Shown here in pieces: positions 43,614-51,993 of a stretch of DNA of 52,029 bases (the stretch's first letter is position 1; the number at the start of each line of letters is the position of its first letter). This DNA is from Candidatus Methylopumilus sp. Its GTDB lineage: Bacteria > Pseudomonadota > Gammaproteobacteria > Burkholderiales > Methylophilaceae. The translations under genes and the position numbers were made by a program. The stretch covers positions 1-52,029 of the forward strand of contig JAPLQN010000052.1 of NCBI GenBank assembly GCA_026399645.1, read 5' to 3'. Under the pieces are notes generated by a model, which saw only the letters and a list, made by a program, of their open reading frames with translations, did no database searches and was not told where the DNA came from.

Positions 43614-44453
43614 TTAACTCGTTTTTACATCAATTTCATAAGAACCGTGGCCGTTAAGACCTAATTGCTGGCTTAAATACGGCATGATTTCTTGTAATTG
43701 TTCTTTGAGTTTCCATGGTGGATTAATGATAAAAAGATAGCTACCGAACATCCCAATATCATCACTTGGTTTAGCAATCGAAAGGCTTACATAAAGCCAT
43801 TCTCTAACGTTCAATTTTTGAAGTTGTTTAAGCATTGTTAAGGGTTCAGGTCTATCAATCAAAGGGCACCAAACCATATAGATACCCGTTTCAAAACGTT
43901 TTAAACTGTCTTTTAAGGATTCCACCACTTTAAGGTAATCATTTTTAATTTCGTAAGAGGGATCGGTTAAAACAAGTCCTCTTTTTGGAGGCGGCGGAAT
44001 AAGGGCTTTTAATCCATTAAAGCCATCTTCACCATAGATTTTGGTATTCGGCTTTTTACCTAACGTATGAAGAAGCGAAGTTAAGTCGGTTGGGTGTAAT
44101 TCAAAGAGCCTAATTCTGTCTTCATGAGATAGCATCTGACTCGCGATCCAAGGGGAGCCGGGATATTGTTTCAGCTGATCGCCACCATTGAGCTTTCGAA
44201 TAACTTCAGTATATTTTGCTAAAGCTAATGGTTTTTTTTCATCATGAAAGATTTTTTTAATACCATCTAGATGTTCGGATGTTTTATTAGAAAACTCACT
44301 TTCAAGCGAATACTTACCTGCCCCTGCATGCGTATCAATAAACCAATAAGGTTTATTTTTTTGTTTGAGGTAATCTAAGATCAGTGTAAGCACAATATGT
44401 TTTAAAACATCTGCATGATTGCCTGCGTGAAAGCCGTGTCGATAACTAAGCAT
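43614..44453 (-). CDS. rlmJ: 23S rRNA (adenine-2030-N6)-methyltransferase RlmJ
   Basis: SAM-dependent methyltransferase of 279 residues. The N-terminus MLSYRHGFHAGNHADVLKHIVL is the family hallmark, the SAM motif includes DTHAGAGKY and the catalytic motif is DPSYE, a variant of DPPYE. A TATAAT hexamer sits about 20 nt upstream of the ATG on the minus strand, without a clear -35. It is divergent from the uracil-DNA glycosylase gene. Confidence 0.94.
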   Translation of the reverse strand: MLSYRHGFHAGNHADVLKHIVLTLILDYLKQKNKPYWFIDTHAGAGKYSLESEFSNKTSEHLDGIKKIFHDEKKPLALAKYTEVIRKLNGGDQLKQYPGSPWIASQMLSHEDRIRLFELHPTDLTSLLHTLGKKPNTKIYGEDGFNGLKALIPPPPKRGLVLTDPSYEIKNDYLKVVESLKDSLKRFETGIYMVWCPLIDRPEPLTMLKQLQKLNVREWLYVSLSIAKPSDDIGMFGSYLFIINPPWKLKEQLQEIMPYLSQQLGLNGHGSYEIDVKTS

Positions 44454-44528
44454 GGATAGAGGACATGATGAACATGGGCTATTATAGAGTTTATAAATAA
44501 AATACGTGAATTCTCACGATATAAAATA

Positions 44529-45161
44529 ATGACACAATATAAAGAAGACTGCAGAGAGTGCCCTCGACTTGCTACATTTCTAGATCAAGTTAAATTAGAG
44601 CAGCCTAATTATTTTTGTAAGCCTGTGCCGCCTTTTGGCGATACATCGATTCGTTTATTGATTGCAGGTTTAGCGCCCGGTATGCACGGAGCAAATAGAA
44701 CAGGCAGGCCCTTTACTGGGGATTTCGCAGGGATTCTTTTATATAAAGCCTTGTTTCACTTTGGGTTTTCGAACCAACAAGAGTCCACTGCAGCTGATGA
44801 TTCATTAAAGCTCATTCATTGCAGGATTACAAATGCTGTTAAATGTTTGCCCCCACAAAATAAACCCGAACCTAAAGAAATAAAACAATGTAATCACTAT
44901 TTAAAGTCGGAGTTAGACTTGCTTCAGCCTCGCACATTAATATTAGCCTTAGGAAGTATTGCGCATCAATCTGTCTTATCAGCTTTTCAATTGAAAAAAT
45001 CCGATTATGTATTTTCACATGGCGCTCGTCATGATTTGCCTAATCAGTTAGTTTTGTATGATAGTTATCATTGCAGTCGATACAATACGCAAACAAAAAG
45101 ACTTACCGAAGAAATGTTTTTTAGTGTTTTTCAGTCAATCAAAAAAGAAATGGAGAATTAA
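44529..45161 (+). CDS. Uracil-DNA glycosylase, iron-sulfur type (family 5-like)
   Basis: DNA repair enzyme of 210 residues. The active-site region GLAPGMHGANRTGRPFTGD (about 47-65) matches family 5 (UDGb), which lacks the polar catalytic residue of family 1; the second motif is near SYHCSRYNTQT. Cysteines at 8, 11, 98 and 106 could hold the 4Fe-4S cluster, with Cys30 as an alternative ligand. It removes uracil and perhaps other deaminated bases. A small tautomerase gene follows 2 nt after its stop. Confidence 0.9.
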   Translation: MTQYKEDCRECPRLATFLDQVKLEQPNYFCKPVPPFGDTSIRLLIAGLAPGMHGANRTGRPFTGDFAGILLYKALFHFGFSNQQESTAADDSLKLIHCRITNAVKCLPPQNKPEPKEIKQCNHYLKSELDLLQPRTLILALGSIAHQSVLSAFQLKKSDYVFSHGARHDLPNQLVLYDSYHCSRYNTQTKRLTEEMFFSVFQSIKKEMEN

Positions 45162-45163
45162 AA

Positions 45164-45343
45164 ATGCCTTACATTAATATTAAATTAGCAGGAACCTTAA
45201 ACCGCGATCAAAAAGAAACTATCGCAAAAGAAATCACAGCGCTGATGGAAAAAGTAGCCCATAAACCAGCGTCGTATACCTACATTGTATTTGATGAAGT
45301 TAAAGGTGAGGATTGGTCAGTAGGGGGTAGTTTGTTAGGCTAG
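45164..45343 (+). CDS. Small tautomerase (4-oxalocrotonate tautomerase-like)
   Basis: A 59-residue gene that fills the space between the glycosylase and uvrC. It starts MPYINIKLAGTLNRDQK, so the catalytic N-terminal proline of the tautomerase family is exposed after methionine removal. VFDEVKGEDWSVGG matches the C-terminal part of the fold. The substrate is unknown. It is 2 nt after the glycosylase stop and 4 nt before uvrC, so it sits inside a likely repair operon. Confidence 0.85.
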   Translation: MPYINIKLAGTLNRDQKETIAKEITALMEKVAHKPASYTYIVFDEVKGEDWSVGGSLLG

Positions 45344-45347
45344 TTAT

Positions 45348-47144
45348 ATGGACATTAAACCCTTTTTAAAGACACTCCCTAATTTGCCTGGTGTATATCG
45401 AATGATTAATCAGGCTGGGGAAGTCATTTATGTCGGGAAAGCCAAAGACCTAAAGAAGAGGGTTGCATCTTACTTTGTTAAAACGATTGCAAGTCCTAGA
45501 ACAAAAATGATGGTGGGTCACATCGACCATATTGAAATCACAGTGACCCATTCGGAAGCTGAGGCATTGATCTTAGAAAATAATATGATTAAGTCTCACA
45601 TGCCGCGTTATAACGTTATTTTTAGAGATGATAAATCTTACCCATACATTGTTCTTACTGGCGAAAAATATCCGCGTTTAGCTTTTCATCGAGGGGCTCA
45701 GAAAAAAGGAAACCAATATTTCGGACCCTTCCCGAATACAAATGCAGTAAGAGAAAGCATTCAGCTCTTACAAAAAGTTTTTAAATTAAGAACATGCGAA
45801 AACTCAGTATTCAAAAATAGATCAAGACCATGTCTTCAATATCAGATTCATCGCTGCACCGCACCATGTGTCGATCTTATTCGAGAGGATGAGTATAAAA
45901 ATGATATTAAACATGCATCACTTTTTCTAGAAGGCAAAGACAGTGAAGTTATAAGCCAACTTACAAACCAAATGAATGAAGCAGCTACTTCACACGCATA
46001 TGAACATGCAGCTTTATATCGCGATCGCATTCAAAGTTTAAGACAAGTTAGAACAAAACAATTTGTCAGTGACTTTAGTGCTAGCGATGCTGACATTATT
46101 GCTTGTGTGGAAGAAGCGGGTGAATATTGCCTTAACTTGGTCATGATTCGTGCAGGTAGACATTTAGGTGATAAAAGTTTCTTTCCAAAAAACGCTACGG
46201 ATATTGAAACTCAAGATGTGATTGAAACCTTTATTGCTCAATACTATACAAATCAAACCATACCTAAATTAATTGTGACCCAAGAGCATGTTAATCAATT
46301 GCTTATGTCTGAATTTTTTAAATTAAATTACGACATTGAAGTGAAGGTCATTAATAAAGCAATCGGTGATAAACGCGTATGGCTCACTATGGCGCAAAAG
46401 AACGCGCAGATTGCTTTAAAACAAAAACTGATGCAATCAGAAAGCCAGGAAAATAGGGTAGAAGCATTGAAAGCAATTTTCAATCTATCGGACTCATTCT
46501 CAAGAATCGAATGTTTTGATATTAGCCATACCATGGGTGAGGGCACAGTAGCCTCTTGTGTTGTGTTTGATAAAGGCAATCTTCAAAATAAAGAATATAG
46601 ACGTTTTAATATTGAAGATATCACGCCAGGCGATGATTATGCTGCTATGCGTGAAGTATTAATGCGTCGCTACAAAAAAATTGCAACAGGTGAAGGCGTG
46701 AAGCCAGATCTTATTTTTATTGATGGAGGCAAGGGCCAGCTCAATATAGCGATTGAGGTGATTCAAGAATTAGGCTTGAGCGATATTATGCTTGTGGGTA
46801 TTGCTAAAGGCGAGGGGAGAAAGCCAGGATTGGAACAGCTTTTTTTAGAAGGTAAAAGTGAGCCCATTATTGTGAAAAAAGATAATGTTGGATTTCACTT
46901 AATCCAGCAAATAAGAGACGAAGCTCATCGTTTTGCTATTTCAGGTCATAGAGCGAAGCGCGCTAAAAAAAGAATCACTTCATCTCTAGAGGATATTGAA
47001 GGTATCGGCGCACAAAAGAGAAAAAATCTACTCGTCTATTTTGGCGGTATAGAGCGTATTAAAAATGCTAGTATTGAAGAAATTATCATGGTTGATGGTA
47101 TTGATAAAAAATTAGCTGAAAAAATTTACGACTACTTTCATTGA
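45348..47144 (+). CDS. uvrC: Excinuclease ABC subunit UvrC
   Basis: Dual-incision nuclease of nucleotide excision repair, 598 residues. The N-terminal GIY-YIG nuclease reads GVYRMINQAGEVIYVGKAKDLKKRV (residues 15-39). A UVR interaction domain lies near 200-235, the RNase H-like second nuclease includes FDISHTMGEGTVASCVVF and LIFIDGGKGQL, and two helix-hairpin-helix motifs close the protein. It is followed 12 nt later by pgsA, an old and widespread pairing. Confidence 0.97.
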   Translation: MDIKPFLKTLPNLPGVYRMINQAGEVIYVGKAKDLKKRVASYFVKTIASPRTKMMVGHIDHIEITVTHSEAEALILENNMIKSHMPRYNVIFRDDKSYPYIVLTGEKYPRLAFHRGAQKKGNQYFGPFPNTNAVRESIQLLQKVFKLRTCENSVFKNRSRPCLQYQIHRCTAPCVDLIREDEYKNDIKHASLFLEGKDSEVISQLTNQMNEAATSHAYEHAALYRDRIQSLRQVRTKQFVSDFSASDADIIACVEEAGEYCLNLVMIRAGRHLGDKSFFPKNATDIETQDVIETFIAQYYTNQTIPKLIVTQEHVNQLLMSEFFKLNYDIEVKVINKAIGDKRVWLTMAQKNAQIALKQKLMQSESQENRVEALKAIFNLSDSFSRIECFDISHTMGEGTVASCVVFDKGNLQNKEYRRFNIEDITPGDDYAAMREVLMRRYKKIATGEGVKPDLIFIDGGKGQLNIAIEVIQELGLSDIMLVGIAKGEGRKPGLEQLFLEGKSEPIIVKKDNVGFHLIQQIRDEAHRFAISGHRAKRAKKRITSSLEDIEGIGAQKRKNLLVYFGGIERIKNASIEEIIMVDGIDKKLAEKIYDYFH

Positions 47145-47156
47145 AAATAAATACAT

Positions 47157-47735
47157 ATGAAAATTAATGTTCCTAATGCACTTACTTTTTTCAGGGTGTT
47201 TTTGATTCCTTGTTTTGTAGGTATTTATTACCTACCTCATACTTTAATTGGTCAGCCTTTAATGAATTGGATAGGTGCTGGCATTTTCTTATTTGCGGCA
47301 ATCACAGACTGGTTAGATGGATTCTTTGCGCGGTATTTAAATCAAGCCTCTAAATTCGGTGCTTTTTTTGATCCCGTAGCAGACAAATTGATGGTAGTGG
47401 CTGCCCTGCTTGTTTTGGTAGAGCTTGATCGGGTCAATGCGATTATCTCTTTAGTGATCATTGGTCGCGAGCTCTCTATTAGCTCTTTACGAGAATGGAT
47501 GGCAACAATTGGCAAGCCAGGCGGTATGGCGGTGATGTTTGTGGGTAAGCTTAAGACTACGATCCAAATGATTGCTATTTTAATGCTCCTTTATTGGGAC
47601 AACCTATGGTTTATCAATGTAAAGTGGATAGGTAATATATTGATTAATATAGCCGCACTGCTGACTGTGATTTCGATGGGGTATTACATCCGTGTGGCGT
47701 GGCCTACCTTGAGAAAGAGCATTAAAATCAGGTAA
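47157..47735 (+). CDS. pgsA: Phosphatidylglycerophosphate synthase PgsA
   Basis: CDP-alcohol phosphatidyltransferase of 192 residues in the inner membrane, making phosphatidylglycerol phosphate from CDP-diacylglycerol. The catalytic motif is complete: Asp51, Asp54, Gly55, Ala58, Arg59, Gly68, Asp72 and Asp76 (DWLDGFFARY...GAFFDPVAD). Around six hydrophobic segments are seen. It is downstream of uvrC and upstream of the tRNA cluster. Confidence 0.96.
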   Translation: MKINVPNALTFFRVFLIPCFVGIYYLPHTLIGQPLMNWIGAGIFLFAAITDWLDGFFARYLNQASKFGAFFDPVADKLMVVAALLVLVELDRVNAIISLVIIGRELSISSLREWMATIGKPGGMAVMFVGKLKTTIQMIAILMLLYWDNLWFINVKWIGNILINIAALLTVISMGYYIRVAWPTLRKSIKIR

Positions 47736-47762
47736 ACCTTAGGGTTTTGGCGAGACTTTAAA

Positions 47763-47790
47763 TTGACACTAGCCCAAAAAACGCTAAAAT
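47763..47790 (+). promoter_or_regulatory. Consensus promoter of tRNA-Gly
   Basis: TTGACA (47763-47768), spacer 16 nt, TAAAAT (47785-47790). The predicted start near 47797 is about 8 nt before the mature tRNA. This is the best sigma-70 promoter in the window. Confidence 0.82.
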
Positions 47791-47804
47791 ACTCGCTTCT
47801 TTAC

Positions 47805-47880
47805 GCGGGAATAGCTCAGTTGGTAGAGCGCAACCTTGCCAAGGTTGAGGTCGCGAGTTCGAGACTCGTTTCCCGCTCCA
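47805..47880 (+). tRNA. tRNA-Gly (GCC)
   Basis: A 76-nt cloverleaf with acceptor stem GCGGGAA/TTCCCGC, anticodon loop with GCC, GTTCGA T-loop and encoded CCA end. It has its own promoter and is followed by an intrinsic terminator, so it is probably transcribed apart from the next two tRNA genes. Confidence 0.97.
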
Positions 47881-47890
47881 AATCAAAAAC

Positions 47891-47915
47891 GGGGAAGCAT
47901 CGTCTTCCCCTTTTT
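47891..47915 (+). terminator. Intrinsic terminator between tRNA-Gly and tRNA-Cys
   Basis: GGGGAAG (47891-47897) pairs with CTTCCCC (47904-47910) around a 6-nt loop, followed by five T. It is a standard Rho-independent terminator 10 nt after the tRNA-Gly CCA. Confidence 0.88.
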
Positions 47916-47935
47916 AATTTTGGAGATATTGCTGC

Positions 47936-48009
47936 GGCGCGATAGCAAAATGGTTATGCAGCGGCCTGCAAAGCCGTAGACGCCAGTTCGATTCTGGCTC
48001 GCGCCTCCA
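47936..48009 (+). tRNA. tRNA-Cys (GCA)
   Basis: A 74-nt cloverleaf with acceptor stem GGCGCGA/TCGCGCC, anticodon GCA in loop CTGCAAA, and encoded CCA. It starts only 20 nt after the T-run of the tRNA-Gly terminator, and I see no convincing promoter of its own; read-through or an atypical promoter must serve it. Confidence 0.96.
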
Positions 48010-48078
48010 CTTATTAGTAGTTAAGCCTATTTAAGAATAATTTAGTGATAAAATTCGCTTCTAGTTTTATTTCAAAAG

Positions 48079-48165
48079 GCCCGGGTGGTGAAATTGGTAG
48101 ACACAAGAGACTTAAAATCTCTCGATCGCAAGGTCGTGCCGGTTCGATTCCGGCTCCGGGCACCA
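48079..48165 (+). tRNA. tRNA-Leu (UAA)
   Basis: An 87-nt class II tRNA with long variable arm. The acceptor stem GCCCGGG pairs with TCCGGGC, the anticodon loop CTTAAAA gives UAA, and CCA is encoded. A TAAAAT hexamer at 48049-48054 could be its -10, but the -35 is poor. Confidence 0.96.
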
Positions 48166-48187
48166 CATTTAATTATTTCCTTGTAGT

Positions 48188-49111
48188 TTGAATACAACAC
48201 TTCTTTGCAAAGCTTCTCTTGAGCGTGATCATCCAATACTTGATCGGTTTTTAACGATAGGAGAGGTGGAATTTTTAAATTTTTCCTATGAAGAATTTTT
48301 ATGTCATTTATTGGGCATAAAGCCTAATCCAGATTACCCATTAGCTTCGGTCGACTATCAGAAAAATCAAACACTTTATTATCTTTATGCAGACCCTGTG
48401 TATTTAAGTCTTCAAAGAGATACTTTTTTTTTGGAAAAAAAATTAACAGATGATTTTACTCAAAACGAAATCGAAAATTTGTGCGAGGCTCTTAATGAAA
48501 CATTTAAGGATGACACTCGTGCATTTGTCTTTAATGATCAAGGGCAGTTATTTCTTGAGTTAAAAAAACAGCCTCATATTAAAACGACATCGATTGCACA
48601 TATCAAGCCTCAGTCAATTGAATTATTTATGCCGCAGGGTGATGAAGCTATGACATGGCATGCATTGATGAATGAAATTCAAATGTTTCTTTTTGATCAT
48701 CCTCTTAACCAAGATAGGCTTCGTCGAGAACTTCTCCCATCTAATAGTATTTGGTTTTCAGGGGGTGGTGTCATACCTCAAGCTATTAAAAATCCATACA
48801 CAACTATTTTTTCCAATAATAAATTCTTAAAGAAAGTACTATCGATTGATAAAAATACCTCTCTTCAATCTTTAGATAAGTTTCATCAGGATGATAACAA
48901 TCAAGACGCATTAATTACTTTTGAAGATGATGGGGAAATAGATCACATTTTAGAAGTGATATGGAATAATTTTAAAAAACGAAAAATAAAGAATTTGAAT
49001 ATTTATTTGAATTACCAAGATCAGCTTTTGCATATTAACAATCGATTCATACAGCTATTTAAAGTATGGAAAAAAACTCATACAGTAAAAAATTATTTCA
49101 ATGCTCATTAA
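48188..49111 (+). CDS. RpfE-family uncharacterised protein
   Basis: Protein of 307 residues resembling the RpfE/COG4255 family usually found beside recJ in beta- and gammaproteobacteria. The most recognisable part is MNEIQMFLFDHPLNQDRLRRELLPSNSIWFSGGG near 161-195. Some databases call relatives phosphoglycerate-mutase-like, but I see no catalytic motif that supports that. The start is TTG at 48188; no Shine-Dalgarno is visible. It overlaps recJ by 11 nt. Confidence 0.75.
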   Translation: MNTTLLCKASLERDHPILDRFLTIGEVEFLNFSYEEFLCHLLGIKPNPDYPLASVDYQKNQTLYYLYADPVYLSLQRDTFFLEKKLTDDFTQNEIENLCEALNETFKDDTRAFVFNDQGQLFLELKKQPHIKTTSIAHIKPQSIELFMPQGDEAMTWHALMNEIQMFLFDHPLNQDRLRRELLPSNSIWFSGGGVIPQAIKNPYTTIFSNNKFLKKVLSIDKNTSLQSLDKFHQDDNNQDALITFEDDGEIDHILEVIWNNFKKRKIKNLNIYLNYQDQLLHINNRFIQLFKVWKKTHTVKNYFNAH

Positions 49112-50783
49112 ATCAAAAAAAATTGACCATACTGCCTTAAATGCTCTCGTTAATTCAGGACTTAATCGTCATTTGGCAAAGTTTTATTCAGCCCGTGGTA
49201 TTAAGCATATAGATGACGCCACACTCTTAATTGAGAAAATTATTCCTCCGGAAGCTTTAACCAATAACACATTGATGGCATCTATCTTAGCCGACGCTAT
49301 CTTACAAAAACATAAAATTCTTATCATTGGTGATTATGATACGGATGGTGCAACTTCAACGGCTGTCGGCGTAAGGGCACTTAAGATGATGGGTGCTGAT
49401 GTAGATTATTTGGTTCCTAATCGATTTGAATTTGGTTATGGTTTGACGCCTGAAATTGTTGATTTAGCGAAAGAAAAAAATCCTAAAATTATTATTACTG
49501 TCGATAACGGCATCGCAAGTGTAGAGGGCGTAAATCAAGCAAATCAATATGGTATTGATGTATTGGTTACAGATCATCATCTTCCCGGTGAAACATTACC
49601 TAGTGCTAAGTGTATTGTGAATCCTAATCAGCATGGTTGTGACTTTCCAAGTAAATATTTATGTGGCGTAGGCGTTATTTTTTATGTGATGCTAGCCTTG
49701 AGAGCTGAACTTAGAAAACGAGATTATTTTAAAGATAATATAGAGCCTAACCTAATGCAGTTAATCGACCTTGTAGCTCTAGGTACGGTTGCAGATCTAG
49801 TACCTTTAGATCGTAATAATCGTACTTTAGTTGAATATGGTATTCGAAGAATCAGGTCAGGTCAGGCTAATTCTGGTATTCGAGCACTGATGGCATTAGC
49901 TAAAAAAAATCCATCGCAATTTCATACTTCTGATCTTGCTTTTAGTATTGCACCAAGACTGAATGCTGCAGGAAGATTGGATGATATGACTTTAGGTATT
50001 CAATGTCTTTTGTCTGATAGTTATGAGGATGCTCGATTTATTGCATCATCACTCGAAGCCTTAAATCTCAAAAGAAGATCAATTGAGTCTGAAATGAAAG
50101 ATGGCGCCTCCATTCAATTACATGATTTAAATTGTGAGGCTCAATTTAGTATTGCGCTCTATGACCCTACGTGGCATCAAGGTGTGATTGGAATTATCGC
50201 TTCTCGAATTAAAGACAAATATCATCGTCCCATCATTGTATTTGCTAAGTCTGAAGAAGGGATCCTCAAAGGCTCAGGGAGATCCATTCAATCACTCCAT
50301 TTAAGAGATGCGCTTGATCTTATTTCAAAAAAGGATCCAAGCATTCTTATCACATTCGGTGGTCATGCCATGGCTGCTGGGCTCACTATAAAAGAAAAGG
50401 ATTTTGATCGCTTCGTTCATTTCTTTGAAGAAACAGTCCGAGGTTTAATTACATCAGACGACCTTGAATTAACTATTGAAGTTGATGATGCGCTTAATTT
50501 TTCAGAAGTAACTTATGAAGATGTAGAACATATCAATTCACAAGTGTGGGGACAAGGTTTTCCGCTTCCTATTTTTGAAGGTGAGTTTGAAGTTGTTGAG
50601 CAAAGAATCCTTGCAGATAAACATTTAAAGTTAAATCTTCTATTACAAAACAAGGTATTTGAAGCTATTTATTTTAATCACAGTGAGCATCTCCCTCGAA
50701 AGATAAAAGCGATCTATCAGGTTGATTCTAATGAGTTTAATGGCAATAAAAAAATTCAAATTCAATTGAGAATGTTGACTTAA
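49101..50783 (+). CDS. recJ: Single-stranded-DNA-specific exonuclease RecJ
   Basis: A 5'-3' exonuclease of 560 residues used in recombination and mismatch repair. The DHH phosphoesterase motifs are present: GDYDTDGATST, TVDNGIAS, VTDHHLPGE and GTVADLVPLD. The DHHA1 domain contains TFGGHAMAAGL, and an OB-like C-terminal domain follows. It overlaps the RpfE-family gene. A hairpin spans its stop codon. Confidence 0.96.
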   Translation: MLIKSKKIDHTALNALVNSGLNRHLAKFYSARGIKHIDDATLLIEKIIPPEALTNNTLMASILADAILQKHKILIIGDYDTDGATSTAVGVRALKMMGADVDYLVPNRFEFGYGLTPEIVDLAKEKNPKIIITVDNGIASVEGVNQANQYGIDVLVTDHHLPGETLPSAKCIVNPNQHGCDFPSKYLCGVGVIFYVMLALRAELRKRDYFKDNIEPNLMQLIDLVALGTVADLVPLDRNNRTLVEYGIRRIRSGQANSGIRALMALAKKNPSQFHTSDLAFSIAPRLNAAGRLDDMTLGIQCLLSDSYEDARFIASSLEALNLKRRSIESEMKDGASIQLHDLNCEAQFSIALYDPTWHQGVIGIIASRIKDKYHRPIIVFAKSEEGILKGSGRSIQSLHLRDALDLISKKDPSILITFGGHAMAAGLTIKEKDFDRFVHFFEETVRGLITSDDLELTIEVDDALNFSEVTYEDVEHINSQVWGQGFPLPIFEGEFEVVEQRILADKHLKLNLLLQNKVFEAIYFNHSEHLPRKIKAIYQVDSNEFNGNKKIQIQLRMLT

Positions 50784-50800
50784 GGATGACATTCTTAATT
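50764..50800 (+). repeat. Hairpin spanning the recJ stop codon
   Basis: AATTGAGAATGT (50764-50775) pairs with ACATTCTTAATT (50789-50800), 12 bp with one G-U pair in RNA. The 13-nt loop contains the recJ TAA. No U-run follows. It may protect or process the recJ 3' end, and its distal arm overlaps the -35 of the tpiA promoter by 2 nt. Confidence 0.55.
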
Positions 50801-50827
50801 GCCCATCCTGTCCCAACAAAGTAAAAT
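50799..50827 (+). promoter_or_regulatory. Probable promoter of tpiA-secG
   Basis: TTGCCC (50799-50804), spacer 17 nt, TAAAAT (50822-50827), with RNA starting about 20 nt before the tpiA ATG. It would drive tpiA, secG and probably the tRNA-Leu that follows. Confidence 0.6.
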
Positions 50828-50852
50828 TCAACAAACTAATTAAGAGACTGTC

Positions 50853-51605
50853 ATGAGACGTAAAATCGTTGTTGGTAATTGGAAAATGAATGGTTCTTTG
50901 GCGTCTAATGAGGCACTTCTTAAAGCCTTGGTAGAAAAGATACCTCAAGTAATTTCAGTCGATATTGTGGTGTGTGCCCCTTATCCTTATTTGTTTCAAA
51001 CACAATCCTATCTTAAGCATTCACCTATTTTTTGGGGCGCTCAGAACGTGGCTAAGTATGAATCAGGCGCTTTTACAGGTGAAGTGAGCGTTTCCATGCT
51101 CAAAGAATTTGGTGCAAGCTATGCGATTATCGGCCACTCCGAGAGAAGTACCGCTTATTGCGAGTCCGATGAAAATATTGCTACCAAATTTATGATGGTT
51201 AAAAAAGCAGGTATGACGCCGATTCTATGTGTGGGTGAAACCTTAATTGAGAGAGAAGCTGGCATCATGGAAAAAGTAGTATCTAAGCAGCTGGATACAA
51301 TCATTGTAATGTATGGCGAAGAAATTTTTGATGAGACCGTAATTGCTTATGAGCCTATATGGGCTATTGGCTCTGACTTAGCAGCCTCTCCTGAACAAGC
51401 GCAAGCGATGCATCAATTTATTCGTGAGAAATTATCCTCAAATACTAAGGTCATAAAGAGCCTCAAAATCATCTATGGAGGAAGCGTAAACCCTCAAAAT
51501 GCGTTACAATTATTCTCTATGCCAGACGTAGACGGCGGACTCGTAGGACGAGCATCTTTAAATGCAAGTGATTTTGAGTCTATTTGTCATTCAGCCGAAA
51601 TATAA
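50853..51605 (+). CDS. tpiA: Triosephosphate isomerase TpiA
   Basis: Interconverts dihydroxyacetone phosphate and glyceraldehyde 3-phosphate. All catalytic residues are visible: Lys11 in GNWKMNG, His95 in IIGHSERS and Glu167 in [16 protein letters not shown] is the phosphate loop. Length 250 is standard. AGAG about 8 nt upstream is a weak Shine-Dalgarno. secG follows 18 nt later, a widespread pair. Confidence 0.97.
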   Translation: MRRKIVVGNWKMNGSLASNEALLKALVEKIPQVISVDIVVCAPYPYLFQTQSYLKHSPIFWGAQNVAKYESGAFTGEVSVSMLKEFGASYAIIGHSERSTAYCESDENIATKFMMVKKAGMTPILCVGETLIEREAGIMEKVVSKQLDTIIVMYGEEIFDETVIAYEPIWAIGSDLAASPEQAQAMHQFIREKLSSNTKVIKSLKIIYGGSVNPQNALQLFSMPDVDGGLVGRASLNASDFESICHSAEI

Positions 51606-51623
51606 ATCAAAGAAAATAGGATT

Positions 51624-51974
51624 ATGGAAAATTTAGTAACAATTATTCATGTGATTGCATGCTTAGGCGTCATTGGTTTGGTGCTGATGCAACACGGTAA
51701 GGGCGCGGATATGGGAGCGGCTTTCGGAAGCGGATCATCAGGTAGCTTATTCGGCGTCAGTGGCTCATCGAATTTTTTAAGTAGAACAACAGCAATATTT
51801 GTTTTAGTCTTTTTTCTGACCAGCATTTCCTTGGCGTTCATCGCAGGTCAAAAATCAGGTACCGGCAGTGTGGTGAAAGAAACTGGGTCATCAGAAGTGC
51901 AAAAATCTTCTGAAACTAAAAGTAGCGAAGCTCAGTCAAAGTCCTCAAGCGGCGCTCAAAATATCCCAAAATAG
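51624..51974 (+). CDS. secG: Protein-export membrane protein SecG
   Basis: Small subunit of the SecYEG translocon, 116 residues. Two membrane segments flank the conserved cytoplasmic loop LMQHGKGADMGAAFGSGSSGSLFG. The C-terminus is a Ser/Lys/Glu-rich tail. AGGA 5 nt before ATG is the ribosome site. A tRNA-Leu gene begins 19 nt after the stop, with no promoter visible between, suggesting co-transcription. Confidence 0.95.
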   Translation: MENLVTIIHVIACLGVIGLVLMQHGKGADMGAAFGSGSSGSLFGVSGSSNFLSRTTAIFVLVFFLTSISLAFIAGQKSGTGSVVKETGSSEVQKSSETKSSEAQSKSSSGAQNIPK

Positions 51975-51993
51975 AGACTGTTAAATCTATAAA

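Noticed and set aside
44505-44518. Short inverted repeat CGTGA-N4-TCACG before the uracil-DNA glycosylase gene
   Set aside because: Five-base arms are expected by chance in a window this size, and it does not match a LexA-type box I can recognise.
47763-47945. Open frame of 60 codons across tRNA-Gly
   Set aside because: It covers the promoter, the whole tRNA-Gly and its terminator; the tRNA structure is unmistakable, so translation is not credible.
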